Positions 48,092 through 58,411 of a stretch of DNA of 64,000 nucleotides are shown here, in pieces. Positions within the stretch are counted from its first letter, which is position 1. Each line of letters starts with the position of its first letter. The translations under genes were made by a program, and so were the position numbers. The notes under the pieces are model-generated. The model was not told where the DNA came from and made no database searches. It saw only the letters and a list, made by a program, of their open reading frames with translations. Origin of the DNA: Halocaridina rubra (taxonomy: Eukaryota > Arthropoda > Malacostraca > Decapoda > Atyidae); contig JAXCGZ010015136.1 in the NCBI GenBank assembly GCA_037179515.1, positions 53,501-117,500 on the forward strand, given 5' to 3'.

Positions 48092-48255
48092 CAGGTACTT
48101 CGCCTGGCTTTGCAATAAATGTACAAACATTAAGTTTGAAGAATATGAATCGCTTAAGAGAGATCTTTTGAAGTCATTGGCCACCCTCGAATCCCATGAT
48201 CCACAACTTAGGATCCAAAAAACTATTAAGATTTTGGAAGTCGGCGTTGGGGCAG
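47590..48255 (+). CDS. METTL7/TMT1-like membrane methyltransferase, exons 1-2 (partial)
   Basis: Exon 1 is 47590-47762 (57 codons + 2 nt, donor CAG|GTAAAA). The intron is 47763-48094. Exon 2 is 48095-48255 (acceptor TTTACAG|G, donor GCAG|GTATGT). The phases fit: AG + G makes Arg. The joined protein has a short N-terminus, a hydrophobic segment FLYASAGVLAITVIVKYGAG (residues ~36-55) likely to anchor in the ER or lipid-droplet membrane, then a basic/Tyr stretch (FEEYESLKRDLLKSL) and KTIKILEVGVGAG, the SAM-binding motif I. Layout and spacing match METTL7A/7B (TMT1) S-methyltransferases, which methylate thiols with SAM. An in-frame TGA upstream supports the start. The remaining exons (xNF..YP onward) are not in the window; the second intron is at least 15.7 kb and full of TEs. 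The family call rests on motif memory. Confidence 0.7.
48032..48086 (+). repeat. (TC)n microsatellite serving as polypyrimidine tract
   Basis: 55 bp of TC ending eight bases before the acceptor exon boundary at 48094/48095. Confidence 0.95.
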
Positions 48256-48293
48256 GTATGTTGCTATTTGAAGTATGTGTTAAGAGGTCAGAA

Positions 48294-48365
<72 letters not shown>
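48294..48365 (+). repeat. (ATT)n microsatellite, ~72 bp
   Basis: About 24 ATT units, starting 39 bp into the second intron of the METTL7-like gene. Confidence 0.96.
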
Positions 48366-48532
48366 GTCGCTGCTTACTGCTCTTGGATGATGGTGATTGG
48401 GTAAATTTAATGCTTCATCAATAAATGCAAAGAATTCCATTTTTTGTTAATCTTTTTCCAGTCATCATCACCATATCAGCAAGTAAGTATTAATTTAGAG
48501 ACATATTTCCCTCGAAATATTGGGTGCTGGCG

Positions 48533-48655
48533 TTAAGGACAGGTATGATAAGTATCACTAAGTCTAAAATGGAACCGATCAGGAGACGGGAAGATACGAG
48601 CTTTGGGCTCTTTCCCGTAAACACAATTAGGTAATCACAATTAGGTAATAACACA
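48533..48655 (+). mobile_element. LINE-A copy K: last ~120 bp
   Basis: Starts GTTAAGGACAGGTATGATAAG, with the stop codon, hairpin and two tail units. It is a very short 5'-truncated insertion in the intron and nearly identical to the copy C/H 3' ends, so recent. Confidence 0.85.
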
Positions 48656-48691
48656 GTTCGAAACCCTTGATTGCGATTTTACCACATCTGC

Positions 48692-48693
<2 letters not shown>

Positions 48694-48729
<36 letters not shown>
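48694..48729 (+). repeat. (TC)n microsatellite, ~36 bp
   Basis: Pure TC repeat. Confidence 0.95.
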
Positions 48730-48731
<2 letters not shown>

Positions 48732-49017
48732 AAGGCATTATGTTTTCTATTGCTTTGTTTAGATATTCTTTGATAACGGAGTATGTAATCCATATACTCT
48801 TGAATACAGAAGCTTCCCCTACTTACAAAGAACAGAGTAATATACATTCACAAATACAAACAAAAACCTAATCATTATTTACCCATGTATTAATGTATGC
48901 TTTACTGTACTGTGCCGTATTATTATATTATAATTGCTGTATTAATATTTATTAATACTGTATATTTTAAGTTTTATGTAGTAGTTGAGTGTCTTTAGCC
49001 AAAGTGCTTATGTATGT
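48730..49017. other. Unassigned intronic sequence
   Basis: AT-rich; no exon, repeat or element motif recognised. Confidence 0.4.
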
Positions 49018-49490
49018 TGTAATGGAGTGGTAATATGGTACATAGTGTATACGAATTCTAAGTTAAGTTCTACCTTACATGTTTTGCTGAGAAGCATTAT
49101 TCCTATTTTTATCTAATTCTAGTGAGTAGAAGAGGTATTATTTTCTTCTCCCGCCAACTTTCTGAGAGATGTCCGATGACACCTGCTAATAGCTCCAGGC
49201 ATTTCCTACATATTTCCTATCATTTCCGATATCCTACCCTTACTAACATAACCCTAACCCTATTTCTAATGCTGCTAAGTAATATATATCATAGAGATAG
49301 TGTGATAATATATACAGTAAGTCAGGTATGTAATGCCCGATTAGTTCTAGCTTATTTATTCAGTTCTTACTAATTACCGTGCATATTCTAATCTAATACC
49401 GCGGTGGTCATGTGCCGATTGTTGCCCATACAGGCAACCTATCTAACCCATAATGCAAGGGAACCGAAATATCTAACCTCACCTATTACA
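49018..49490 (+). repeat. Candidate 5' LTR of Gyp-D
   Basis: TGTAATGGAG at 49018 to CCTATTACA at 49490 would be a TG...CA LTR of ~473 bp. It is followed by ATTGGCGACT and then ACTGGCAACGAGGATT, which resemble Gypsy primer-site sequences, and by a gag start at 49752. No second LTR is available to confirm it. Confidence 0.4.
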
Positions 49491-49751
49491 ATTGGCGACT
49501 ATATCACAACTGGCAACGAGGATTACAACTGGCCTATCATAAGGCACTTGACTGTTTATCTAACCTGATTTTTTTTTCTTTTTTGTTACCTAACCTAATT
49601 TTGTCTTACTTAGCCTAACTGAATTTGTCTAGCGTAAGTATAGCCTAGACTTAGCCTGTGCCTATGCCTATTATTTTTGGACTATGTGTTTGAACTCCGC
49701 CTAGACCTAGCTATAATCCTATAGGTTTATTAGGCTATTACCTATAATTTT

Positions 49752-49968
49752 ATGTTGTTCACTGGGAATGTAGGTCCGTATGATGAATTTGAGAAATTTT
49801 CAACCTATATAGATATGGTCCAATTGTATTTCGAAGCTAAGGATATTAAGAAAGATAAGTAAGTTCCTGTTTTGTTGTCTATTATGGGTTCTAAACATTT
49901 TGGTCTAACTACGGATTTAGTCAGTCCAAAAAACTCCTAAGGAATAATGGTCAAGATAAAAAAAATAA
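49752..49968 (+). pseudogene. Gyp-D Gag N-terminal fragment
   Basis: ATG 49752: GNVGPYDEFEKFSTYIDMVQ, LYFEAKDIKKDK, TAA at 49860, VPVLLSIMGSKHFGL and TTDLVSPK. This is the typical opening of a Ty3/Gypsy Gag (G.lgpFd....Y.....yF.aN.I.....vp.LLs.iG). An extra A near 49935 shifts the frame in the PKTPKE segment. The gag is cut at ~49968 by the Gyp-E LTR, so the rest of Gyp-D must lie beyond 64000. The leader is 49491-49751. Confidence 0.7.
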
Positions 49969-50396
49969 TGTATATCACTTACCCCAACTTAACTCCATCC
50001 ACATGTTGGAAGTTAAAAGTGCACTCACAACAGTTCAAAAACCCAACTTCTTGCCCCCTTCTATAAACCACCACATACAAAAAGAAATCAAAACCTACAC
50101 TGGGAGCTCCCGCTAAACCTCCACAACTCAATAATAAAGCAATTCTGTCTCACAACTCAACCAATAAAGCAAATCCATCACACAACTCAACCAACTCGAC
50201 AACCCCATGAGCACTGCTCTTCATGCCCAAAACATTTTGCTCAAAATGTAAACAACATCCCATCCACAGTGTTGCCAACCAGTATTACCAGATCCAAATT
50301 ATATAAAATCATAAACGAAAACTATTGTCTCCACAAAACCACATACCCCCTTGATCTTAAGATCACTAAGAGCGCCACCAGCTCCCCCCACCAAGA
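49969..50396 (-). repeat. Candidate Gyp-E 3' LTR and polypurine tract
   Basis: On the minus strand GGTGGGGGGAGC (~50385-50396) is followed by TGGTGGCGCTC; a TG...CA unit could end GTGATATACA at 49969 (~415 bp). Plus-strand Gag of Gyp-D ends exactly here. The partner LTR is outside the window. Confidence 0.4.
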
Positions 50397-50399
50397 GAT

Positions 50400-51519
50400 G
50401 GCTACCCATCTCTCAGCACTCCTCCTCACTCGCCGATCCCTCCACATAATCTCTCATCCACAACGGTCGTCATCTTTCTCGGTTCGGCCACCGTGGAACT
50501 TCATTCTCCTGTACTTCAATTGACCCTTCATCCTCAGTAGACGAGTCCACCACTCTCCTAATATCCAGAACGTGCCGAGGCATCCCATCTACTGAGACAT
50601 TATTTTGGGAATTCACATCGGTCACAGTACCCCTTCCCTACTGCGACGTGCATCTTGAGTTTGGTGGCTTTACCCACACCTCATCTCCAATCTTGATGGA
50701 ACCTGCCCCTTCATCTCCTTTATCCGTCTTTGGTACCATGCTTGGATGTCACCACTTATACTTGAAGACAGCTTTCTGTGGCACAGTTCCTTCATCCTGA
50801 CCCGACCTAGGGGACATATACCAGAGGACTTCTTCCAACAGCGACACCTGAGCCCTCTCCTCCATGTCCTTGATTGTTCGATGATGTCGCTCCACAATTC
50901 CATTCCCACTAGGCCGATACGCAGCTCTAGAATAGCGGTTGATATTCCATTTGTCAAGTATCTCCTTCAAAGCCTTTGATCTAAAGGTTGTACTGTTGTC
51001 TACCAATACTTCATCAACAAGCCCCCTTTGTAAAAACAACCCATTCAACACTCCTGCAATCTCCTCTCCAGTTTCTGCTCTTAGCTCTCTCCAAATAGCC
51101 ACTCTGCCTGATCCGCAGTCAACCATAGACAAATACAAACCTTGCCTGTAGTGTGTTACATCAGCCGTCAATCTCTTCCAGTTGTCTTCCACTCTAAGCC
51201 CCCCGGTCTCATGCGCAACTGGCGGAGGATTGATCGACTGGCACTTGTCGCATCGCCTAACTAGTTGCCGGATCCAGTCTCTCATGACTCCTGGATCAAC
51301 CCCTTGCTACAAACAGAGTCCTATTGACTCCCATGTGGTGCATTTGATGTTAGTCCTCCACACTCGGTACTCCTGCACAGCATACTCTGGCCTCTTTTGA
51401 CTTCTCATCTGGAATTCCTAACCAGGCCTTCCTCACCCTAGTTAACACATCTGCCTTATTCTTCTCTGATGGAACAAAACATAGGCACAACTCCATCCCA
51501 AACTCCTCTATCAGCTCAT
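50400..51519 (-). pseudogene. Gyp-E RNase H end and integrase
   Basis: From 51519: LHELIEEFGMELCLCFVPSE, NKADVLTRVRKAWL (RNase H C-terminus), a broken zinc region near 51290-51350 (HHMGVNRTLF), then the open segment 51285-50749: RRCDKCQSINPP, ADVTHYRQGLYL (first Asp), VLVDNSTTFRSKALK (second Asp), and GNGIVERHHRTIKDM (Glu). Further on, GDEVWVKPPNSRC and RPLWMRDYVEG, a common C-terminal signature of Gypsy Pol, appear in shifted frames at ~50690 and ~50450. Non-functional overall. Confidence 0.83.
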
Positions 51520-51524
51520 GCAAG

Positions 51525-53423
51525 TGTTGGGGTTTAGGATGCTAGAGTGTTGTTAAGATTCTGTTTTACTAAGGGGACTCAAAGTACCGAGCTCAGTTAA
51601 GAGCTCACAAACAGACAGGACAGATATTTGTACTTGAACACCCCATCTCTATTACCATTAGTCGGTTAAATGAAACTCAGAATTCAACTTTCTTTTAATT
51701 TTGGAAATGCAATGACATTAAAAGAATTGAATTAAATTTCTCAAATTAAATTTTATGAAATGCTGCCTCGAATCCCGGAGGTGTTGGGCACGATTTCGTT
51801 TCCCGGCACCACGGACGTATGCCAAGACTTTGGCCTCAACTCGATGATTACCTCTGTCACACAGGCAGAGTAGAATACAGGACACTGCAATTTCAGAAAC
51901 AGAAATGACACACTATTTATAATGGGAAACTGAAAGCATGAGCACACATATAATGAGTTTCCAATGTCATTCTACTGGATAAAATATATTGGTTATTCAC
52001 AGCTAACCAGAAATATTTATGCTACCATAATAGCATACAAAACCATTAATTCTTTACTGGTTTTAAAGAAAACAATATATTCACAATAAATGAAGAATAA
52101 GCAAGACAAATACAGTACTGTATGTATTCCTTAAATTGTGGGCAACCACAAAAGTTGCAATGCTTATTACTGATTAACAATTAATATGGTAAAACACTCT
52201 ATTTAGGATAAAGGAAGAATCTACGAGATAAATACAGTATTCATTCACTTTTAGTTATCAAGAACTTTGCAATGAAAAAAAGGGTGCAAAACCACCTTTT
52301 GAGGTATTTGCAACTTATAACTCAAAACACTTTATCCCCAACATATGAAGAATTAGCAAGATAAATACGGTATGCATTCATTAAATTGTGGTTAACAAGA
52401 AATATTTGCAAAGCCAACTGGGAAAAATTACCTTTTAAATGTTTGCAATTTGTATAGCAAATAGCTTTATTGACGAGTTTTTGACGTAAAACACTTTATT
52501 TACGATGATAGAAAGGGGTGAAATGAAATTAGAATTTATTAGGAAAAGAGATAGATTTTTACGGGCTCATAACCAGTCTTCAGAGGATGAGATTTTCGTT
52601 TATCACATTCAGTGAAAAGAAACTTCTCAGCAATATATATCAGCTGTAATTTACAGGTTAAGGAATTAACTTTAGCATGTGAGATTCCAGTTTGGTAATC
52701 TACAAAATTTCGTGTGTATTGGAATGAAATCTGAGAATGAAAATCCATAAGATTTATCCAGTAACGAATGTAACTAATTCTCGAAAATAAACCAATTTGC
52801 TTGACCCACGAGCTTTACCATACACTATCCCTCACCTTGTTGTGCTAGATGAATTCCTGTGAAGATGCCACGTAATTAAGATTTGAAATAAACTTAGACT
52901 GCCCAGGCGAGATGTTGCCTCTGGGCAGTCTCGGCGCCAAAAAAGCGTCTCATTGTTCCTCCTGGTGAGTTCATCTGTAGGATACATTTCTAGAGCAGTA
53001 ATTGGCTCTGATATCATTTTAAGGACTATTTTAGTGGTGGTCCCTGGCAGGCAATTATAGCAGAGATGCAAGGGAGAGACAGTATTTTTAGGTGCAACAA
53101 GTGGAAGCAAATAAAATAAAACGAGAATAATAATGAAAAGTTAGGTTACTGGTAAAATATCTCATAATTTTCTTGGCTCGTAGCAGACAGAAAATAGGAG
53201 CAGCCTTTATATCGGGGCTATACTTCTACACGTACAAGAAGAGTAAATAAGGTATATTTAAAATTAGCTATAAGCTAAAATACAAATTGCAAATAATCAT
53301 AATCTGCAAAAGTCAAGAAGTGGGAATTAATTTTTTTAGTTAGAAAATAACAGTTATGTTACTAATTTATTTAATAAGGCATCTAACAGCCTCTGGTGGC
53401 TTTGAGCGAAACACTCTGTCACA
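51525..53423 (-). repeat. Gyp-F 3' LTR (1899 bp)
   Basis: On the minus strand TGTGACAGAG (53423) to CCCCAACA (51525). Near-identical to 59703-61602. No coding content. Confidence 0.95.
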
Positions 53424-54046
53424 AAGGCCCTTTCTAGAGAATATTGATTTAGCAAAATTCTACTACAGAAGGCGAAAAAAGAACAGAGGAAGTTACGGTG
53501 ACTTCAGTGTTATTATGAGGGATGAGATATCCTTCTCATGGAAAAGAACAAATGAACAATAAGAATGGGATCCACCACTGGAACATATCATACTATTAGT
53601 AAAAGTAAACAAGTCTTGTAAACAAAACATTAAATGACATGCAAAACATGAAGGAAATGTGATCAAATTCAAATTTCAAGAAAATTAAATCACAATTAGA
53701 TATCAGTGAATATCAATATTTAAGTTTATGAATGCTTCACATGCAAGAAGGCAATAATATAATGTACAAAAAAAATACAGTATACGCAAATGTAAAATTT
53801 GAACCACGTCGTCATTAACATTGGCGACTGGATTTAAAAGTTTCAGCTATTCAACACTAAACTAAAATGTTTCCGCCATGTTCTGGCTTTCAAAGTCCCA
53901 CAAAGGGAAATATAAAACTACGATCAAAAAATTGTTCTTCATCTTTTTTTTCGTTTTCCATTAGGAATAACGTTTGTACGCTAAAATAAACAAGTACAGT
54001 ACAGTATTAAAGACATAAAAGATAAACATAAAAAATAAACAACACA
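53424..54046 (-). other. Gyp-F 3' untranslated interior with polypurine tract
   Basis: AGAAAGGGCC next to the LTR (~53427-53437, minus strand) is the likely polypurine tract priming plus-strand synthesis. The rest is AT-rich non-coding sequence homologous to Gyp-C 41096-41713. Confidence 0.7.
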
Positions 54047-57000
54047 TTAGAGAAGTAATCTTTGCCGACTAGTCAAATTTAGGCTAACAGCACCAGCTTC
54101 CTCATTTGAGGGTAACGACCGTCGACTTAGTAGATCAGCAAGGTCATAGACCTTGCCATGAACATGTTGGGCAGTGAATTTGAACAGATTCAGGTAAAGT
54201 GCCCACCTTTTCAGGCGAGGATTTAGCTTGTCTGCAGTCTGTAAATATAGGAGAGGTCGGTGGTCGGTTCTCAGTGTAAAATGTTGGCCATACAGATGGA
54301 CTTCAAATTTCTTTATGCCCCAATATGCAGCTAGAGCTTCCTTCTCCACAGTGGAGAAATTTCGCTCTGCAGGGCGAAGCCTGCGGCTTACATATCGCAC
54401 TGGAGCTACTTCTGCTGAGTTGTCTGATCGGGCTTGCAAGAGCACGGCACCCAGGCCTTCGTCTGAGGCATCGGTCTGCAAGATAAATGGAAAATCAGGG
54501 TTTACCAGTTGTAATACTGGCTCACCTGCCAATGCTTCTCGGAGCTTGAAAAATGCTCTCTCCGCTTCATTGGTCCATTGGACAGGGAAGGATTTACTTT
54601 GCTTCGAGGAGGTCAGTTGCTGCAAAGGGGCAGCGATAGTATTAAAGTATGGAATGAACCGTTGGTAGTAGCCGACACTACCCAGGAATGATCTCAGTTG
54701 AGTGACAGTAGCAGGTTTCTCCATATCCTTAATAGCTTGTACCCTGTCATGTAAAGGGGACATAACTCCTTCTCCAACCACGTGGCCGAGATACTGCAAT
54801 TGTGTGAAACCAATCTCACATTTGGAAGGCTCTAAGTGAAGTCCATGCTGGTTCAGACGAGTGAGAACTCTGCGGAGAGTCTCGAGGTGCGATGACCAAT
54901 CCTGAGAATGCACCAGGATGTCGTCTATAAAGCATGAAACATTGTCGAGATCCTGTAGTACTATCCTCATGAGTCTGCTGAAGCAGCCAGGGGCATTTAC
55001 CACACCAAAAGGCATGACCCTGAACTGGTATAGACCATATCTTGTGGAAAAAGCTGTAAGAGGCTTGGTAGTCTCGCTCAACGGGACTTGCCAAAATCCA
55101 CTGGCCAAATCCAACTTGGACAGGTAACGGGCTTGGGAAAGCAACGAGAAAATATGCTCAGCGTCAGCAATGGGCTCTCCATCAAAGATGGTACGGGAGT
55201 TAAGCTTACGACAGTCAAGGCAGAACCTGTGACTGCCATCTCGCTTACGCACTGCCAGTAACGGCGAACACCAAGGCAAAATGCTCTTTTCAACTATTCC
55301 GAGGCGGACCCAAGTGTCAAGATCTTCCTTCAGCCGTAAGGACAGCTGGTGGGGAAGACCATAGGAATGCCGAAATGGCTCTGGGTCAGTCAATCTGACA
55401 TGATGCTCAAGGGTAGTGGTAATGCCTGGGAGGTCGTTGAAGACGTTCTCATAGTCCTCTAATAGTTTGTTCAGCTGTTCCCGTTGACTCGGTTGCAGTC
55501 TGGAGTTAATAATACAATTACTCACACTTTCTTTTCGGTGTGTGGGAATGGCAGGATCCTTACCATCATCAAAAGCTAAGCTTATGTCTTCAATTGCAAG
55601 GGCGGTGGCTGCGGCCAGAGGGGCTTCTTCAGAAAAACTCCACTCCCGTAAGTCTGTCTCCACTGCAAGGGTGGAGTATTCCAATATAGGAAGTAAGGGG
55701 TGGCTATAATGGAGCACCTGTGTTGCTGCAGCCTCGGAGGTTCTGTTGATGCTGGAGGCATCTATAGGGGTTGCTGGGAGCGCCAGCGCAGGATCCCTGT
55801 GGGCCTCCGGGTCCTCACAATACAGCTTCAGCTGGTTAATGTGGTATTTCCGGTTATTGCCATCAACATTTAGCACATAATTGTCAGGGGTCACCCGGTG
55901 TACCACAGTGTACGGTCCTTTCCAGCATAGCATTAGCTTGCGGGTATCTGTTGGAAGAAGTAACAGAGCTCGATCTCCGGGTGTCGAGGTACGACGCCGC
56001 TCACGCTTGTCAAAGAGGAGCTTGGCAGTCTGCTGGTGACCCTTAATGGCTAATTGTGCAGTTTTCCAAGCCTTTTTGAGGCGAGACGAAAACTTCAAAA
56101 TATACTCATGGACGTCCCTATCGTCATCTTCGATGGTAGGTGAATCCCAACAGTCTGCCAAGAATTCTACTGGGCCTCTGACCTTATGACCAATCAGCTC
56201 AAAAGGCGAGTATCCAGTAGTGTCGTGGGGCGTGTCTCTGAAGGAGAAAAGTGCAGCAGGGACGTATTTGTCCCACTGCCTAGGTATATCTATCACTAGC
56301 TTGCGCAAACATCGCTTCAATGTCCCGTTATAGCGTTCGCATGCTCCATTTGATTGGGCATGATAGACACTCGTACGAATATGCTTCATTTCTAAAAGGT
56401 TACGGAAAGCCTCAAAGTGCCTACTTGTAAACTGACTTCCATTGTCAGAAGTGACCTGCTCAGGAAAGCCAACCCTGGAGCAGATTTCAAATAGGGCATG
56501 AGCGACTGCTTCAGTTGTGATAGAAGCCAGTGGCACTGCATCTGGGTACCTTGTTGCCAGGTCAACATATACCAGGAGGAAGTGTTTCCCCGTGGACAAA
56601 GCTGGATTAATAGGACCTAGTATGTCCATAGCGACCTTGGAAAATGGCTCCATTGAGAGCTTAGTTATCCCCAGGGGAACTTTCGGTACCAGTGCCGTTG
56701 AGGTGGATTGACAGATAGGGCAGGACCCTACATATCTGTCTACCTCGGCGTACATGTTTGGCCATGCGAAAGCCTTCTGAAGGACGTGCCGAGTATTTGC
56801 TTTGCCTCTGTGTCCACTTAGAGGTAAATGGTGTGCCACATACATAGCCTGGCGTCGCAACGAAGCGGGCACCACCAACTGTTTAAAGGTGTGGCCATCT
56901 TGAGTCACATGCCTACGAAGTACTCCATCTTCAAGGGCGTAAGTGATCTTGCCTCCTCCTCTCACTGTGAAGGTCCTTCCCTCGGTGGCCTGCTGCATCC

Positions 57001-58216
57001 AGCGTTTGAGGCTGGGGCAGTCTTGCTGCAATTTGGCAAAGTCTGGACGGGACTTCAATGGCTCTAGAGGTGCATCATCTGGTAAAGGAGGGGGAAACTC
57101 GCCGCGTTCCACATTACGTGTACTGACTGCAGCAGACTCAACGGAGTCAGTCGGAGAATCGTCTATATTCTCGGCATCGATGCCAGGAGTTGCTGCTGAA
57201 ATGGCTTCATGTGACTTCCCCTGAGGGAAGTTATAACGAGAAATGTCCTTATGGTAGAGGTCAGCCTGGAAAGTAGGAACTAGGTTCAGTGCACGACCCA
57301 TCAAGACAGGGTACATAAGCTCAATCATTGCCACAGCTGGGGCTTTTCCCTTGTAGTATTTGCAATCCAGGTTAATGACACAGCAGCGTCGTATTTGGGG
57401 TGTTCCTTCAGAAACCCGCAAACGAACGACTTTGCTGGTAAAATCTTCATCCCTGACAAATCTCTCGTCAACAAGTATGCCATTGGCCCCTGTGTCAAGG
57501 GCTATCTCAGCTTCCACAGCATTTATGGTTTCTAGGCATTTTGGGATCATTTCCAGATCATCATGTTTGATGAATTCCGCATTGGCAAGTTTGTGTGGTG
57601 GTTCCTCGGCATTATCCTCATTGGCCCTTTCTGGCCCTGTTTCCACAACATAGGCTGAGTGAGTGGCCAGACGGCTATGTGGGCCGCCGCTGTGTGAGGG
57701 AGCGTGGTGGCTCTTAGAGTTTGGCTGAAAACCCTGGGAAGGTGGAGCAGAGTAATGGCCTTTGCCTCTTAACTGCTGAGGCTTAGGTCTTACCGGGTCA
57801 TCCTTTTTGAGTGTGGGTGCATGGCCGTAATAAGGCTTAGGAGTGTGAGGAGGATGAGCTGGACGATTGAAGTTCTGCGAGGGGCTCTTGTGCTTCCCGT
57901 TCCTGTAATCTCTATTTCCGGATAAAGGACTACTGTCTGGGATTCCCGCTCGAAGCCGAGCAAGTGCAAGCTCATGTTCATGTTGTGCTTGTGCCTCCTC
58001 ACGTTGTGCTTGTGCCTCCTTACGTTGTGCTTGTGCCTCCTTACGTTGTGCTTGTGCCTCATCACTTGCTCTCTTCTCAAGCTTATCTCGGCGCTCAACC
58101 ATCTTCTCATGAGCCCATTCGAAGAGCTTCTGTCTTGGGGAAAAACCATATCTCTCACCCCTAGCAATCATTATGTCCAGGTAACGCTCCTCATCGAAGG
58201 TTTTGATGGTTTCCAT
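54047..58216 (-). CDS. Gyp-F polyprotein: Gag remnant-protease-integrase-RT-RNase H (1389 aa)
   Basis: One frame from ATG 58216 with no stops. Residues 1-100: helical, with a four-fold Gln/Ala/Glu heptad repeat (~54-78). 100-230: Pro/His/Ser-rich, no zinc knuckle. Protease LDTGANGILV, D241. Integrase: zinc ligands H463, H469, C499, C502; D531, D591 and E627 (35 residues between the last two, DD35E); GPY module CWKGPYTVV (765-772). RT: KLDLASGFW (D1036), FRVMPFGVVNAPGCF, CFIDDILVHS (D1098, D1099). RNase H: QTDASDEGLG (D1249), EKEALAAYW (E1293), RTDHRPLLYL (D1318). Integrase before RT is the copia-like order known in Gmr1-type Gypsy elements. The ~0.6 kb capsid segment of Gyp-A is cleanly missing at residues ~97-102, keeping the frame. 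A 3 bp loss removes Tyr from PFELIYGHK at ~675. Enzymes look functional; Gag does not. Confidence 0.95.
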   Translation of the reverse strand: METIKTFDEERYLDIMIARGERYGFSPRQKLFEWAHEKMVERRDKLEKRASDEAQAQRKEAQAQRKEAQAQREEAQAQHEHELALARLRAGIPDSSPLSGNRDYRNGKHKSPSQNFNRPAHPPHTPKPYYGHAPTLKKDDPVRPKPQQLRGKGHYSAPPSQGFQPNSKSHHAPSHSGGPHSRLATHSAYVVETGPERANEDNAEEPPHKLANAEFIKHDDLEMIPKCLETINAVEAEIALDTGANGILVDERFVRDEDFTSKVVRLRVSEGTPQIRRCCVINLDCKYYKGKAPAVAMIELMYPVLMGRALNLVPTFQADLYHKDISRYNFPQGKSHEAISAATPGIDAENIDDSPTDSVESAAVSTRNVERGEFPPPLPDDAPLEPLKSRPDFAKLQQDCPSLKRWMQQATEGRTFTVRGGGKITYALEDGVLRRHVTQDGHTFKQLVVPASLRRQAMYVAHHLPLSGHRGKANTRHVLQKAFAWPNMYAEVDRYVGSCPICQSTSTALVPKVPLGITKLSMEPFSKVAMDILGPINPALSTGKHFLLVYVDLATRYPDAVPLASITTEAVAHALFEICSRVGFPEQVTSDNGSQFTSRHFEAFRNLLEMKHIRTSVYHAQSNGACERYNGTLKRCLRKLVIDIPRQWDKYVPAALFSFRDTPHDTTGYSPFELIGHKVRGPVEFLADCWDSPTIEDDDRDVHEYILKFSSRLKKAWKTAQLAIKGHQQTAKLLFDKRERRRTSTPGDRALLLLPTDTRKLMLCWKGPYTVVHRVTPDNYVLNVDGNNRKYHINQLKLYCEDPEAHRDPALALPATPIDASSINRTSEAAATQVLHYSHPLLPILEYSTLAVETDLREWSFSEEAPLAAATALAIEDISLAFDDGKDPAIPTHRKESVSNCIINSRLQPSQREQLNKLLEDYENVFNDLPGITTTLEHHVRLTDPEPFRHSYGLPHQLSLRLKEDLDTWVRLGIVEKSILPWCSPLLAVRKRDGSHRFCLDCRKLNSRTIFDGEPIADAEHIFSLLSQARYLSKLDLASGFWQVPLSETTKPLTAFSTRYGLYQFRVMPFGVVNAPGCFSRLMRIVLQDLDNVSCFIDDILVHSQDWSSHLETLRRVLTRLNQHGLHLEPSKCEIGFTQLQYLGHVVGEGVMSPLHDRVQAIKDMEKPATVTQLRSFLGSVGYYQRFIPYFNTIAAPLQQLTSSKQSKSFPVQWTNEAERAFFKLREALAGEPVLQLVNPDFPFILQTDASDEGLGAVLLQARSDNSAEVAPVRYVSRRLRPAERNFSTVEKEALAAYWGIKKFEVHLYGQHFTLRTDHRPLLYLQTADKLNPRLKRWALYLNLFKFTAQHVHGKVYDLADLLSRRSLPSNEEAGAVSLNLTSRQRLLL
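57974..58066 (-). repeat. 21 bp coding tandem repeat in Gyp-F Gag remnant
   Basis: Four units encoding AQRKEAQ or close variants (plus-strand unit GTTGTGCTTGTGCCTCCTTAC). Gyp-C has about one unit, so the array expanded in the Gyp-F lineage. It lengthens a predicted coiled coil by whole heptads. Confidence 0.88.
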
Positions 58217-58411
58217 GTTTGTTTCCTAAACAGTCATTAACGATGTGCCAAAACAACCACAAAAAAAAACCAAATCTCTACAATACAGTAGTAGAAAAAA
58301 AAATGAAAGAACCACACAACACCAAGGAGAGAAAAAAAAAATTCAACACCACAGTTCAAACTTAAATGTAAAAGTGATCTCAAAACCTCACCATAAAAGT
58401 GACTCAAAATT

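Noticed and set aside
50269..50523. 84-codon plus-strand frame
   Set aside because: Overlaps the Gyp-E LTR and pol end; no recognisable domain.
51753..51947. 64-codon frame repeated at 35323, 43391 and 59931
   Set aside because: It lies in the LTRs of Gyp-C and Gyp-F, so it recurs with them; no domain, and it is truncated or altered between copies. Possibly worth noting as an LTR-borne frame but not supportable as a gene.
54228..58240. Plus-strand frames across Gyp-F
   Set aside because: Shadows of the 1389-residue minus-strand frame.
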